57,087 nucleotides of DNA from Butyrivibrio sp. INlla21 (GCF_900116875.1 NZ_FPCC01000020.1:1-57087), one strand, 5' to 3'; shown: positions 25,149 through 34,510, counted from the first letter of the stretch. A program made the numbers and translations. The notes: a model not told the origin generated them from the sequence alone.

Positions 25149-26336
25149 ATGAGTAAAGAATTAATGGATGCCCTTGACCTTTTGGAGAAGGAGAAGAACA
25201 TCAGCAAGGATTCTCTGTTCGATGCGATCGAGAATTCACTTATCACAGCCTGCAAGAACAATTTCGGAAAGGCTGAGAACATCAAAGTTGAAGTTGACAG
25301 AGACAACTGTGATTTCAAGTGCTATGCAGAGAAGACGGTTGTTGAGACTGCAGATGATGTTATGGATCCCATGCTTGAGATTTCACTTGATGATGCCAAG
25401 AAGATCAGCAAGAAGAGCAAGGTTGGAGATGTTGTAAACGTATCACTCAACTCCAAGGAGTTCGGACGTATCGCAACTCAGAATGCGAAGAACGTTATCC
25501 TTCAGAAGATTCGTGAGGAAGAGCGCGGTGCGATCTACAACGAGTATTTTGAAAAAGAGCATGACATTGTAACAGGTGTCATTCAGAGATATATCGGTAA
25601 GAACATCAGCATCAACCTCGGACGTGCAGATGCAATCCTCAATGAGAACGAGCAGGTTGAGGCTGAGGCTAAGTCAGGCTTCTACAGACCTACATCTCGT
25701 ATCAGAGTGTATGTGCTTGAGGTTAAGAACGGTTCCAAGGGACCCAGAATCCTTGTTTCAAGAACACATCCCGATCTCGTTAAGAGACTTTTCGAGCAGG
25801 AAGTTGCCGAGATTCAGGACGGAACTGTTGAGATCAAGAGCATTGCAAGAGAAGCAGGCAGCCGTACCAAGATCGCTGTTTACTCACACAACCCCAACGT
25901 TGATGCCGTTGGTGCATGCGTAGGTGTTAACGGAGCAAGAGTTAATCTTATCGTTGATGAGCTTAACGGCGAGAAAATCGACGTTATCAACTGGGATGAG
26001 AACCCCGGTAACCTTATACAGAATGCTCTTTCACCTGCTAAGATCGTTGCGGTATTCGCAGATCCCGATGAGAAGAGCGCCAAGGTAGTCGTTCCCGATT
26101 ATCAGCTTTCACTTGCTATCGGTAAGGAAGGACAGAATGCTCGTCTTGCAGCAAGACTTACAGGATATAAGATCGACATCAAGAGCGAGACTCAGGCTAA
26201 GGATGCTCCCGGATTCCGTATGGAAGACTATCTTGATGATGAAGATTACGATGATGAGGATTATGAAGGCGAGTACGAGGAAGAGGAGATCGAAGAGATC
26301 GATGAGACTTCTGAGGATGCCGACGTAGAGGAATAA
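25149..26336 (+). CDS. nusA: Transcription termination/antitermination factor NusA
   Basis: 395 residues: N-terminal RNAP-binding domain (about 1-125), S1 (about 135-200), two KH domains (including PNVDAVGACVGVNGARVNLIVDEL and LSLAIGKEGQNARLAARLTG). An acidic tail of about 40 residues replaces the AR repeats found in proteobacteria. It affects pausing, termination and rRNA antitermination. It is followed immediately by ylxR. Confidence 0.97.
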   Translation: MSKELMDALDLLEKEKNISKDSLFDAIENSLITACKNNFGKAENIKVEVDRDNCDFKCYAEKTVVETADDVMDPMLEISLDDAKKISKKSKVGDVVNVSLNSKEFGRIATQNAKNVILQKIREEERGAIYNEYFEKEHDIVTGVIQRYIGKNISINLGRADAILNENEQVEAEAKSGFYRPTSRIRVYVLEVKNGSKGPRILVSRTHPDLVKRLFEQEVAEIQDGTVEIKSIAREAGSRTKIAVYSHNPNVDAVGACVGVNGARVNLIVDELNGEKIDVINWDENPGNLIQNALSPAKIVAVFADPDEKSAKVVVPDYQLSLAIGKEGQNARLAARLTGYKIDIKSETQAKDAPGFRMEDYLDDEDYDDEDYEGEYEEEEIEEIDETSEDADVEE

Positions 26337-26337
26337 G

Positions 26338-26598
26338 ATGCAAAAAAAGATTCCAACAAGAAAATGTGTCGGATGCGGCGAAATGAAGGATAAAAGAGAA
26401 CTCGTAAGAGTCATCAAGACTCCCGAGGATGAGATCCTTCTCGATACGACAGGAAGAGCGAACGGAAGAGGTGCTTATATCTGCAACAACATTGATTGCT
26501 TTAAAATGGCACTTAAGAACAAAGGACTTGAACGTTCACTCAAGGCACAGATTCCCGAAGATGTACTTGATAAGTTAAGTAAAGAGTTTGGAGAGTAA
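26338..26598 (+). CDS. ylxR: YlxR-family RNA-binding protein (DUF448)
   Basis: 86 residues. RKCVGCGEMKDKRELVRVI at the N-terminus and GRANGRGAYIC mark the DUF448 fold, known to bind RNA; homologues have been linked to RNase P modulation (RnpM). ATG 26338 lies one base after the nusA stop. The operon position between nusA and ylxQ is conserved across Firmicutes. Confidence 0.93.
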   Translation: MQKKIPTRKCVGCGEMKDKRELVRVIKTPEDEILLDTTGRANGRGAYICNNIDCFKMALKNKGLERSLKAQIPEDVLDKLSKEFGE

Positions 26599-26599
26599 A

Positions 26600-26947
26600 T
26601 TGGATTCTAATTCAAAAAAAGTTTATTCCATGTTGGGGCTTTGCATGAGAGCGGGTAAGCTTAAGAGCGGCGAATTATCGGTTCTTGAAGCTGTTCGCGC
26701 TAAAAAAGCCCATGTAGTTATAGTCAGTGATGACGCTTCCGAAAATACCAAGAAGCAATTCGCTGATAAGTGTAGTTATTATAAGGTGCCCATTGTTTTT
26801 TTTGGAGACAAGGAGAGCCTGGGACACGCAATAGGTAAGGGTGTTCGAACAAGCCTGGTAGTCACTGACGAGGGGCTGGCGAAGTCGCTTTTAAAGAACT
26901 TACTCTTAGAAGATCAGTTTGGAGGAAATGTGAATGGCAAAAATTAA
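26600..26947 (+). CDS. ylxQ: L7Ae-family ribosomal protein YlxQ
   Basis: 115 residues from TTG 26600, preceded by GGAGAG; a TTG at 26588 would add four residues and overlap ylx[18 protein letters not shown] and [18 protein letters not shown] followed by [19 protein letters not shown] are typical of the L7Ae/L30e fold that binds kink-turn RNA. It overlaps infB by 14 bp. Confidence 0.9.
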   Translation: MDSNSKKVYSMLGLCMRAGKLKSGELSVLEAVRAKKAHVVIVSDDASENTKKQFADKCSYYKVPIVFFGDKESLGHAIGKGVRTSLVVTDEGLAKSLLKNLLLEDQFGGNVNGKN

Positions 26948-29777
26948 GATATCTGACCTTGCGGTGGAGCTTGGATGCGAAGGAAAAGAGCTGATAAGCT
27001 ACGCTCAGGAGAATGGAATAGAGGCGAAGCGTTCGAACAGTTCTATCGAAGAGTCCGATGCTGATAAGATAAGAAAGCATTTTAAGGGCAAAAAGACAAC
27101 CGCAGAGGCACCCAAGAAAGAAGCTAAACCTGCCAAGGAAGCTAAACCTGCCAAGGAGGCTGCTGAGGCCAAGGCTGTGGAGAAGGAAGTAAAAGAATCT
27201 AATGCGGAAGCTGCCAAGGCATCTGCAGAGGACGCTCCCAAGAAAAAGAAGAAGATCATCATGGTTACCAATGCAGGTAATTCCAAGATGGGCGGCTTCA
27301 ACGGACAGGGAGGAAACTCCGGCAACCAGAGACCTCGTGACAACAGACAGGACAGAGGCGGAAACAACAGACGCGGAACATTCGCTCAGTCACAGAATGT
27401 TTATCATCCTATCAAGCCTTTGACAGCGCCTTCACAGCTTGACAGCTATGATAACGCATATAACAAGACTCAGCCCGCTGCTAAGCCCGCTCCTGCCAAG
27501 AAGGAAGCACCTGCAGCACCTGCACCCAAGCAGGCACCTGTTAAGGAGAATGTGGCAAAAGAAACACCTCAGAACAGAGATGTTTCAAGAGAGAGAACAC
27601 AGGCTCCCGACAGAAACAGAGACAACAGAAATAATCGTCAGGGCGCACAGGGAAATGCACCCAGAGGCGACAGAAATAATTTCCAGAACAGACAGGGCGG
27701 CCAGAACGGCGGCTTCCGCAGAGACGACAACAGAAACGGCGGAGCAGGTCAGAACGGCGGAAAGTTCGGTCAGAGAAATGACAATAAGTTCGGCGGCGGA
27801 AACAAGTTCGACAAGGGCGGAAGAGGCAACTTTGCAGATGCTCCTTCAGCTAAGGAAGGACAGGGCCGCAGAGACGAAGAAAGAAGAAGACTCGGTCAGG
27901 AGAAGGATAAGAGAAACAAGAAGGATCTTGCTTACGAGCAGGAAGAGATGATGCCGAGAAGTAAGAGAGTCGGCAGATTCATCAAGCCTGAGGTTAAGAA
28001 GGTTGAAGAACCCGAAGAGCAGATCAAGGTTATCTCTATTCCCGAGAAGGTTTCTATTAAGGAACTTGCCGAGAAGATGAAGATGCAGCCTTCAGTTATC
28101 ATCAAGAAGCTCTTTATGGCAGGACAGGTTTCTACCGTTAATACAGAGCTTACTTATGAAGAGGCTGAGAATATCGCTATCGAATACGACATCATCTGCG
28201 AGAAGGAGATTCCCGTTGATATCATCGAAGAACTCCTTAAAGAGGATGAGGATGCACCCGAGACACTTAAGAAGAGACCTCCTGTTGTCTGCGTAATGGG
28301 TCACGTTGACCATGGTAAGACATCACTTCTTGACGCTATCCGTAAGACAAGCGTTACAGATCGTGAGGCAGGCGGTATCACACAGAGAATCGGTGCTTAT
28401 ACAGTATCTGTAAATGACCAGAAGATCACATTCCTTGATACTCCCGGTCACGAAGCGTTCACAGCAATGCGTATGCGTGGTGCTACATCAACAGATATCG
28501 CTGTTCTTGTAGTTGCTGCCGATGACGGTGTAATGCCTCAGACAATCGAGGCTATCAACCATGCCAAGGCTGCAGAGGTTGAGATCATTGTTGCGGTTAA
28601 CAAGATTGATAAGCCCAATGCCAATATAGATAAGGTTAAGCAGGAGATGACCGAATACGGCCTTATCTCTACAGATTGGGGCGGAACAACAGAGTTCGTT
28701 CCCGTATCCGCTAAGTCAGGTGAAGGTATCGAGACACTTCTTGAGACCATCATTCTTACAGCAGATATCCTTGAGCTCAAGGCTAACCCCGACAGAGAGG
28801 CAAGAGGACTTGTCCTTGAGGCAAGACTTGATAAGGGTCGTGGTCCTGTAGCAAACGTACTTGTTCAGAAGGGTACACTCCATGTCGGAGACTTCATTTC
28901 TGCAGGCGCAAGCTCAGGTAAGGTTAGAGCGATGGTTGACGATAAGGGCAACAAGCTTAAGGAAGCACGTCCTTCACAGCCTGTTGAGATCCTCGGACTT
29001 TCCGATGTTCCCAACGCAGGTGAGGTATTCCTCGGACATGAGACAGATAAGCAGGCTAAGCAGTATGCCAACACTTATCTCCAGCAGCATAAGAAAGACC
29101 TTATCGAAGAGACCAAGGCTAAGATGTCGCTTGACGATCTTTATTCCAAGATTGAGGAAGGAAGACTTCAGGAACTCAACATCATTATCAAAGCCGACGT
29201 TCAGGGTAGCGTAGAGGCCCTCAAGCAGAGCCTTCTTAAGCTTTCCAACGAAGAGGTTGTTGTTAAGGTTATTCACGGCGGTGTTGGTGCGATCACAGAG
29301 TCTGATGTTACTCTTGCCGCAGCTTCTAACGCAGTTATTATCGGTTTCGACGTTCGTCCCGATGCTACAGCTAAGAGCATGGCAGAGCACGAAGGCGTTG
29401 AGATCAAGCTTTATAAGGTTATTTACCAGGCAATCGAGGAGATTGAGTTTGCCATGAAGGGTATGCTTGCTCCCATCTATGAGGAGAGAGTTACCGGACA
29501 TGCCGAAGTTCGTCAGATCTTCAAGGCTTCCAAGGTTGGTAACATCGCAGGTTCCTTCGTTAAGGACGGTGTTATCAAGAAAGACTCCAAGGTTAGGATC
29601 ACAAGAGACGGTGAGCAGATCTTCGAAGGTGATCTTGCTTCCCTTAAGAGATTCAAGGATGACGCCAAGGAAGTTAAGGAAGGCTTCGAGTGCGGTCTTG
29701 TATTTGACGGATTCGACCAGATTCACGAAGGTGATATGGTAGAGGCATACGAGATGGTTGAGGTTCCTCGTACATAA
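26934..29777 (+). CDS. infB: Translation initiation factor IF-2
   Basis: 947 residues. A short N-terminal IF2N domain (about 1-45) is followed by a low-complexity region rich in Lys/Ala, then Arg/Asn/Gly (about 50-330, including many NRD and GG runs), then a second IF2N. The GTPase domain has [27 protein letters not shown] and NKID, followed by domains II-IV with the fMet-tRNA-binding C2. The long Arg/Gly-rich arm is unusually extended but in keeping with clostridial IF-2. The ribosome site GGAGG lies within ylxQ. Confidence 0.98.
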   Translation: MAKIKISDLAVELGCEGKELISYAQENGIEAKRSNSSIEESDADKIRKHFKGKKTTAEAPKKEAKPAKEAKPAKEAAEAKAVEKEVKESNAEAAKASAEDAPKKKKKIIMVTNAGNSKMGGFNGQGGNSGNQRPRDNRQDRGGNNRRGTFAQSQNVYHPIKPLTAPSQLDSYDNAYNKTQPAAKPAPAKKEAPAAPAPKQAPVKENVAKETPQNRDVSRERTQAPDRNRDNRNNRQGAQGNAPRGDRNNFQNRQGGQNGGFRRDDNRNGGAGQNGGKFGQRNDNKFGGGNKFDKGGRGNFADAPSAKEGQGRRDEERRRLGQEKDKRNKKDLAYEQEEMMPRSKRVGRFIKPEVKKVEEPEEQIKVISIPEKVSIKELAEKMKMQPSVIIKKLFMAGQVSTVNTELTYEEAENIAIEYDIICEKEIPVDIIEELLKEDEDAPETLKKRPPVVCVMGHVDHGKTSLLDAIRKTSVTDREAGGITQRIGAYTVSVNDQKITFLDTPGHEAFTAMRMRGATSTDIAVLVVAADDGVMPQTIEAINHAKAAEVEIIVAVNKIDKPNANIDKVKQEMTEYGLISTDWGGTTEFVPVSAKSGEGIETLLETIILTADILELKANPDREARGLVLEARLDKGRGPVANVLVQKGTLHVGDFISAGASSGKVRAMVDDKGNKLKEARPSQPVEILGLSDVPNAGEVFLGHETDKQAKQYANTYLQQHKKDLIEETKAKMSLDDLYSKIEEGRLQELNIIIKADVQGSVEALKQSLLKLSNEEVVVKVIHGGVGAITESDVTLAAASNAVIIGFDVRPDATAKSMAEHEGVEIKLYKVIYQAIEEIEFAMKGMLAPIYEERVTGHAEVRQIFKASKVGNIAGSFVKDGVIKKDSKVRITRDGEQIFEGDLASLKRFKDDAKEVKEGFECGLVFDGFDQIHEGDMVEAYEMVEVPRT

Positions 29778-29851
29778 GTGATATAGGGACTAAAAGGCAA
29801 AGATTGCCGTGCCGGCACAATGCAATCCGTATATCGCGGAAAGAATAATAT

Positions 29852-30244
29852 ATGAGAAAAAACAGCAATAAGAATAAAAGAATAAACGGAGAGGTTATGA
29901 AGGTTATCTCAGAGGCCATCCGTTACAGTAAAGATCCCAGGATCAGCCCCATGACATCCGTTATGGATGTCGAGGTTGCTCCCGATCTTAAGACCTGCAA
30001 AGTATGGGTTACCGTCATGGGTAATGACGAGGACAGAGAGCGTACTTTGGAGGGACTTAAGAGTGCTGCGGGATACGTTCGCAGCACACTTGCAAAAGAG
30101 CTTAACATGAGATATACACCCGAAATCAGATTCATCATGGACGACTCCATTGAGTATGCAATCGATATGTCAAAGAAGATTGATGAGATAGCTGCCAAGG
30201 ATAACGAGGCCAGAAGAGCCCGCGGAGAAGAGAATGAAGATTGA
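29852..30244 (+). CDS. rbfA: 30S ribosome-binding factor RbfA
   Basis: 130 residues, single KH-like domain: SEAIRYSKDPRISPMTSVMDVEVAPDLKTCKVWV is the conserved core, and LNMRYTPEIRFIMDDSIEYA closes it. It acts in late 16S rRNA processing. The last 11 bases overlap nrnA, suggesting translational coupling. Confidence 0.96.
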   Translation: MRKNSNKNKRINGEVMKVISEAIRYSKDPRISPMTSVMDVEVAPDLKTCKVWVTVMGNDEDRERTLEGLKSAAGYVRSTLAKELNMRYTPEIRFIMDDSIEYAIDMSKKIDEIAAKDNEARRARGEENED

Positions 30245-31184
30245 TGAGTTAATGAACGAAGTACGCACGGTCGGAATAGGCGGACATATTCGTCCGGACG
30301 GAGACTGTGTGGGATCGTGTCTTTCGATGTATCTTTATATTAAGAAGAACTATCCCGATGTAAAGGCGACTGTTTTTCTTGAGAAGATACCTCCTGAGCT
30401 TATGTTTATAAAAGACGCTGAGCTTGTTAACAACGACTTTTCGACGGATGTAGAGTCTTTTGACTTATTTATCGCACTTGATTGCGGCAAAGAAAGACTG
30501 GGAGATGCCGAGAAGTTTTTTGACAATGCAAAGCACACGGTTAATATCGATCATCATGTGAGCAATGAGGGAACGGGTGACGTCAATTACATCGTTCCTA
30601 CGGCAAGCAGCGCATGCGAGCTTGTTTACGACGTTATAGACACAGACAAGATCGATGCGGAAATTGCGAAGGCTATTTACACCGGAATGGTTACGGATAC
30701 CGGAGTTTTCAAGTATTCCAACACTTCACCCAAGACCATGAAGGTTGCGGCTGAGCTTATTTCCTACGGCTTTGATTTCGGAAGCCTTATCGATCATGTC
30801 TTTTATGAAAAGACATATCTTCAGAATCAGATACTTGGAAGAGCGCTCCTTGAGAGCATGCTCGTACTTGACGGAAGATGTATTGTTTCCGTTATTTCCA
30901 AGCAAACAATGGATTTTTACGGGGCATCAAGCAATGACCTTGACGGTATCGTAAGCCAGATGCTTCTTACTATCGGCGTTGATTGCTCGCTCTTTATGTA
31001 TGAGATATCACCGCTTGAATATAAGGTTAGTCTTCGTAGTAACGGCGCGGTTGACGTTGCCAAGATAGCCGGACTTTTCGGTGGCGGCGGACATACAAGA
31101 GCCGCAGGATGCACAGTCAACGGCACATGTCATGATGTTATCAACAATATAGTTAAGTATATCCATCACCAGATGGAAGCATAA
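30234..31184 (+). CDS. nrnA: Bifunctional oligoribonuclease/pAp phosphatase (DHH family)
   Basis: 316 residues. HIRPDGDCVGSCLS supplies the Asp motif, ALDCGKERLGD the second, and IDHHVSNEG is the DHH motif binding two Mn ions. The DHHA1 domain ends with FGGGGHTRAAGC. It degrades nano-RNA and dephosphorylates pAp in Firmicutes that lack Orn. It overlaps rbfA and is followed by a hairpin terminator. Confidence 0.95.
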   Translation: MKIDELMNEVRTVGIGGHIRPDGDCVGSCLSMYLYIKKNYPDVKATVFLEKIPPELMFIKDAELVNNDFSTDVESFDLFIALDCGKERLGDAEKFFDNAKHTVNIDHHVSNEGTGDVNYIVPTASSACELVYDVIDTDKIDAEIAKAIYTGMVTDTGVFKYSNTSPKTMKVAAELISYGFDFGSLIDHVFYEKTYLQNQILGRALLESMLVLDGRCIVSVISKQTMDFYGASSNDLDGIVSQMLLTIGVDCSLFMYEISPLEYKVSLRSNGAVDVAKIAGLFGGGGHTRAAGCTVNGTCHDVINNIVKYIHHQMEA

Positions 31185-31193
31185 AACGAATTT

Positions 31194-31230
31194 AAGGGTA
31201 CCCATATAGTCAGTATTTGGGTACCTTTTT
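31194..31230 (+). terminator. Hairpin with T-run between nrnA and truB
   Basis: AAGGGTACCC (31194-31203) pairs with TGGGTACCTT (31218-31227) with one bulged G, followed by TTT. Partial termination within the operon is likely. Confidence 0.75.
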
Positions 31231-31242
31231 AAGAAAGAGCGT

Positions 31243-32199
31243 ATGAATAATTACAACGGACTCATAAATATATATAAGGAACCCGGATTTACGTCCAACG
31301 ATGTTGTGGCCAAGCTTCGCGGAATTTTAAGGCAAAAGAAAATAGGCCACACCGGAACTCTTGATCCCGATGCCGTCGGGGTTCTTGTGGTGTGCCTCGG
31401 AACGGGTACCAAGCTTGTTGAGATGCTCACAGACCACGATAAAGAATATATCGCAGTGTGCAGACTGGGCGTTGTTACGGATACTCAGGATATGTCGGGT
31501 AACGTTCTTGAGACAAGCGAAGTTAACGTGACAAGAGAAGAGCTTCACGAAGCGGCAAGAGCTTTTGTGGGAGACTATGATCAGATCCCACCTATGTATT
31601 CTGCGATCAAACAGGGCGGTAAGAAGCTATATGAGCTTGCCAGAGAGGGAATCGAAGTAGAGAGAAAACCACGCCATGTACACATCGGCGCGATCATGAT
31701 CCTGGATGATTCTCATCTTGAGAAAGAACACTTTTTTACCATGGAAGTTAAATGCTCCAAGGGTACATATATAAGAACGCTTTGCCACGATATCGGTCAG
31801 AGACTTGGATGCGGAGCGGCGATGCAGCATCTTACAAGAACCAAAGTCGGTGCATTCGGACTTGAGGATGCGATCACTCTCACGCAGGTTGAGGAACTTA
31901 GAGACGCAGGAACGCTTGGTGAGAAGATAAAGTCCCCCGAGTATATTTTCAGAGACCTTGATAAGATCCATGTCAAAGACAGTGCAAGAAAGCTTCTTGA
32001 AAACGGCAACAGTTTCAGGAAGGACAACATCCTCAGCGAAGATCCCGCGGACGTTAACGACACGGAATTTGAAGAGAGTATGTTTGTTGATAAAGACACG
32101 GTCAGAGTTTATTCCGAGGACGATACCTTTTTTGGTATATACAAATACAACGAGAAAACAAGACAGTTTGACGTTGTGAAATTTTTCTATGAAGGTTAA
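31243..32199 (+). CDS. truB: tRNA pseudouridine(55) synthase
   Basis: 318 residues. YKEPGFTSNDVVAKLR opens the family, GHTGTLDPDAVGVLVV carries the catalytic Asp, and YSAIKQGGKKLYELAREG plus KCSKGTYIRTLCHDIG bind the T-loop. It makes pseudouridine 55 in tRNA. The stop TAA shares a base with the ribF start. Confidence 0.97.
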   Translation: MNNYNGLINIYKEPGFTSNDVVAKLRGILRQKKIGHTGTLDPDAVGVLVVCLGTGTKLVEMLTDHDKEYIAVCRLGVVTDTQDMSGNVLETSEVNVTREELHEAARAFVGDYDQIPPMYSAIKQGGKKLYELAREGIEVERKPRHVHIGAIMILDDSHLEKEHFFTMEVKCSKGTYIRTLCHDIGQRLGCGAAMQHLTRTKVGAFGLEDAITLTQVEELRDAGTLGEKIKSPEYIFRDLDKIHVKDSARKLLENGNSFRKDNILSEDPADVNDTEFEESMFVDKDTVRVYSEDDTFFGIYKYNEKTRQFDVVKFFYEG

Positions 32200-32201
32200 T
32201 G

Positions 32202-33113
32202 ATGCGAATAATCAGTAAGCACGAAGAATTTAATATAAAAGACAAAACGGCGATCGCGATAGGTAAGTTCGATGGCATACACCTTGGGCACAGAGAGCTT
32301 TTATCAAGGATTGTCGATAAAAAGAAGGACGGTCTTAAGAGCGTTATCTTTACCTTTGATCCGTCGCCCGAAGAGTTTTTTATGGGAAAAAAGATGCCTC
32401 AGCTTTTTACACGTGATGAGAAGAGAAGGGCTTTTGAAAAGCTGGGAATAGACATTCTGGTTGAGTTTCCACTTAATGAAGTAACCGCAGCTACGCACCC
32501 CGAAGACTTTGTAAGACGTATTTTGGTAAAAGAGCTTGGAGCAAAATTTATCGCTGCCGGATCGGATGTTTCTTTTGGCGACAAAGGAAAAGGCGACAGC
32601 GCGCTTCTTGAGAGCCTTAAGGATGAGCTTGATTATGAGCTTTGCATCATCGATAAGGTTCAGGTCGACGGAGAGGAAGTAAGCTCAACAAGAGTCAGGA
32701 ACGCCGTTGCCGACGGGGAGATGCTTCTTACAGAGAGGCTTCTTGGCGATAAGTACAGCGTAAGCGGAACGGTACAGCAGGGTAACCGCATAGGCAGAAC
32801 CATCGGAGTTCCCACGGTAAACATTCATCCCGAGATGTACAAGCTTCTTCCGCCTTACGGAGTTTACAGCAGCATAGTCGTTATCGACGGCGCTGAGTAT
32901 AAAGGAATGACCAACATCGGCAGAAAGCCTACAATCTCAGAAAAAGAGAGGGTTGGCGTAGAGACATATATCTATGATTTTGACGAAGATGTTTACGGAA
33001 AATTCATTGAAGTAAGGCTTGGAGCTTTCGTTAGACCTGAGATGAAGTTTGATAGCATCGATGCCCTTAAGGCACAGATCAAACAGGACCTAAAGAATTC
33101 TTATGAGTCATGA
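32202..33113 (+). CDS. ribF: Bifunctional riboflavin kinase/FAD synthetase
   Basis: About 303 residues; two adjacent ATGs (32199, 32202) are possible and the second gives the better spacing to GAAGG. The N-terminal FAD synthetase nucleotidyltransferase has GKFDGIHLGHRELL and SSTRVRNAVADG. The C-terminal flavokinase domain has GNRIGRTIGVPTVNIHP and the Asn/Thr motif GMTNIGRKPT. It makes FMN and FAD. It ends the nrnA-truB-ribF run, where rpsO would normally follow directly. Confidence 0.96.
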   Translation: MRIISKHEEFNIKDKTAIAIGKFDGIHLGHRELLSRIVDKKKDGLKSVIFTFDPSPEEFFMGKKMPQLFTRDEKRRAFEKLGIDILVEFPLNEVTAATHPEDFVRRILVKELGAKFIAAGSDVSFGDKGKGDSALLESLKDELDYELCIIDKVQVDGEEVSSTRVRNAVADGEMLLTERLLGDKYSVSGTVQQGNRIGRTIGVPTVNIHPEMYKLLPPYGVYSSIVVIDGAEYKGMTNIGRKPTISEKERVGVETYIYDFDEDVYGKFIEVRLGAFVRPEMKFDSIDALKAQIKQDLKNSYES

Positions 33114-33155
33114 CTGTTTTTTTGTATGGAAATAGATGTGATTCACTTAACAAAT

Positions 33156-33185
33156 TTGACATAAATATGTAATGTGTGATATGAT
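33156..33185 (+). promoter_or_regulatory. Consensus promoter of the exported-protein gene
   Basis: TTGACA (33156-33161), 18-bp spacer, TATGAT (33180-33185), 55 bp before the start codon. Confidence 0.8.
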
Positions 33186-33190
33186 AAATG

Positions 33191-33219
33191 CGTGTGGTTT
33201 TTTCCACACGTGTTTTTTG
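33191..33219 (+). promoter_or_regulatory. Start-proximal hairpin with T-run
   Basis: CGTGTGG (33191-33197) / CCACACG (33204-33210) with a T6 loop, then TGTTTTTTG. It begins at about +1 of the promoter at 33156, the same arrangement as before rimP. Attenuation or 5' protection is possible. Confidence 0.6.
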
Positions 33220-33239
33220 TAAAAGGAAAGGAGAAAATA

Positions 33240-33911
33240 ATGAAAAAAACAGGACGAAAGATAATTTTTGGACTTGTAACAATGGGGATGCTCGCAGTTA
33301 CAGGTGCTTCGGCAATTGTTGGAGAGATACCTGCCGAGAAAATCGAAACAGTTGAATATAAGATGGAGAAGAACGATTCTAGCCTTGTTAGTGGCCCCTA
33401 TGATTTAAAGTGGACATATGATCGCAATAAAAAAGGACAGTATGTAACTACCTTTGATGAGGCTATAAATATATATATAACATTTAGACAAAGGTATGCG
33501 CTTGTTAATATTAAAGGATATGATAAACCGGTTTTGATTCGGGCGATGGAAGAAGATAGACGTGATAATTTGACGTATAATGTACAAGTATATACTGAAC
33601 AGGGAAAAAATAAACCGCTAAAAATGGTGGGCGAGTTGGAGTCAGATTTTCCAATTACAATGAAGGATGGCGTTATTTATGCAAATAGTAGTAGGTCATA
33701 TGAAACATATGTAGTTTCCTCTGATGGTAAACGATTGGTTCCTAAGGACTATATTAATTTCAACGGTTGGTCAGGATATACAAATTCATCAGGGGCTGAA
33801 AGTACAAGGGTTTCTTATAAAGGAGATGCTATAAAGGTAAGTAATTTATGGAAAAGCACATATGAAAAATCCCATTTAATAAATTTTGTACCTGGTAAGG
33901 GCAATGCTTGA
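33240..33911 (+). CDS. Exported protein of unknown function, AT-rich insertion between ribF and rpsO
   Basis: 223 residues from ATG 33240, with AAAGGAGA upstream. A signal peptide is clear (MKKTGRKIIF, hydrophobic to about 20, cleavage probably after ASA at 23-25). The mature part is polar, rich in Lys, Tyr and Asn, with no recognised domain; VSYKGDAIKVSNLWKSTYEK near the C-terminus is the best-defined segment. Codon use is AT-rich and differs sharply from ribF and rpsO, and it has its own promoter. This suggests acquisition into an otherwise conserved operon. A bacteriocin-like role was considered but is not supported. Confidence 0.75.
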   Translation: MKKTGRKIIFGLVTMGMLAVTGASAIVGEIPAEKIETVEYKMEKNDSSLVSGPYDLKWTYDRNKKGQYVTTFDEAINIYITFRQRYALVNIKGYDKPVLIRAMEEDRRDNLTYNVQVYTEQGKNKPLKMVGELESDFPITMKDGVIYANSSRSYETYVVSSDGKRLVPKDYINFNGWSGYTNSSGAESTRVSYKGDAIKVSNLWKSTYEKSHLINFVPGKGNA

Positions 33912-33917
33912 ATATTC

Positions 33918-33946
33918 TTTACACGTTTGAATTTATATGCTAGAAT
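33918..33946 (+). promoter_or_regulatory. Promoter of rpsO
   Basis: TTTACA (33918-33923), 17-bp spacer, TAGAAT (33941-33946). It starts 6 bp after the exported-protein stop and gives a leader of about 115 nt before rpsO. Confidence 0.7.
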
Positions 33947-33951
33947 TAGTA

Positions 33952-34062
33952 AGTTGTTGGGAGACTGACAACTGTTACAGAACTACCGTTACTGAAGGAT
34001 GCGGATACTCCAACCCGTTCTCGGTAATTGGCGGATTCAAGTTTTATAGTTTTTATAAGGAG
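33952..34062 (+). promoter_or_regulatory. Structured 5' leader of rpsO, possible S15 autoregulatory site
   Basis: A first hairpin AGTTGT (33952-33957) / ACAACT (33968-33973) competes with pairing of GTTGGGAG (33956-33963) to CTCCAAC (34008-34014). AACTACCG (33981-33988) can pair with CGGTAATT with one mismatch (about 34022-34029). S15 represses its own synthesis through leader RNA in several bacteria, with structures that differ between groups. The role here is inferred from position and pairing only. Confidence 0.45.
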
Positions 34063-34068
34063 AAAGAA

Positions 34069-34335
34069 ATGATTTCAAAAGAGAAAAAGTCAGAAGTTAT
34101 CAGCAAGTTTGCAAGAAAGGCCGGAGATACAGGTTCACCGGAGGTTCAGGTAGCTATCCTTACTGAGAGAATTCAGGAGCTCAATGCTCACCTTCAGCAG
34201 AACCCTAAGGACAACCACTCAAGAAGAGGTCTTCTTAAGCTCGTAGGTCAGAGACGTAGACTTCTCGGATACCTTAAGAATAAGGATATCGAAGCTTATC
34301 GTAAGCTTATCGCAGACCTTGGTCTTAGAAAGTAA
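34069..34335 (+). CDS. rpsO: 30S ribosomal protein S15
   Basis: 88 residues from ATG 34069 with AAGGAGA upstream; the open frame reaches further into the leader but S15 has a standard length. [23 protein letters not shown] and [21 protein letters not shown] are the 16S rRNA-contacting helices. It is followed by a terminator and pnp, the conserved pairing. Confidence 0.97.
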   Translation: MISKEKKSEVISKFARKAGDTGSPEVQVAILTERIQELNAHLQQNPKDNHSRRGLLKLVGQRRRLLGYLKNKDIEAYRKLIADLGLRK

Positions 34336-34347
34336 TCTGATTAAAAA

Positions 34348-34396
34348 GGCGGGATGAGGCTGACTAAAGTCAGTCTATTCCGTCTTTACTTTTTTT
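34348..34396 (+). terminator. Intrinsic terminator after rpsO
   Basis: A long imperfect stem (34348-34364 / 34370-34385) with a core CTGAC/GTCAG, followed by TTACTTTTTTT. It separates rpsO from pnp. Confidence 0.8.
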
Positions 34397-34407
34397 CTAA
34401 AGGTTTC

Positions 34408-34510
34408 TATATGATATGCGGATTCAAAGTTGTAGCAAAGTGCGTGGTGAACAGGCGGCACGCCTTTTGCTATAACCTTGAAGACTGTATATCATATAAG
34501 TTTATATGAT
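34408..34510 (+). promoter_or_regulatory. Long pnp leader hairpin with two alternative pairings
   Basis: TATATGATAT (34408-34417) pairs perfectly with ATATCATATA (34489-34498). Between them TTCAA/TTGAA, GTTGTAGCAAA/TTTGCTATAAC and GCGTG/CACGC extend the arm, giving roughly 35 bp of interrupted helix. The same right arm can instead pair with TTATATGAT (34502-34510) across a 2-nt loop, just before the ribosome site. PNPase controls its own mRNA through an RNase III-cut leader stem in E. coli; a similar control here is inferred. Confidence 0.6.

Noticed and set aside
27080..27950. Frameshift or foreign insert in infB because of the Arg/Asn/Gly-rich stretch
   Set aside because: The frame is continuous, and clostridial IF-2 proteins commonly carry long low-complexity arms here.
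28974..29726. 250-codon minus-strand frame inside infB
   Set aside because: It is a shadow of the conserved IF-2 C-terminal domains; no family resemblance and no start signals.
33240..33911. Lactococcin 972-like bacteriocin
   Set aside because: The signal peptide and a Trp/Tyr/Gly stretch recall it, but the protein is much longer, the spacing of aromatic residues does not fit, and no immunity/ABC transporter genes follow.
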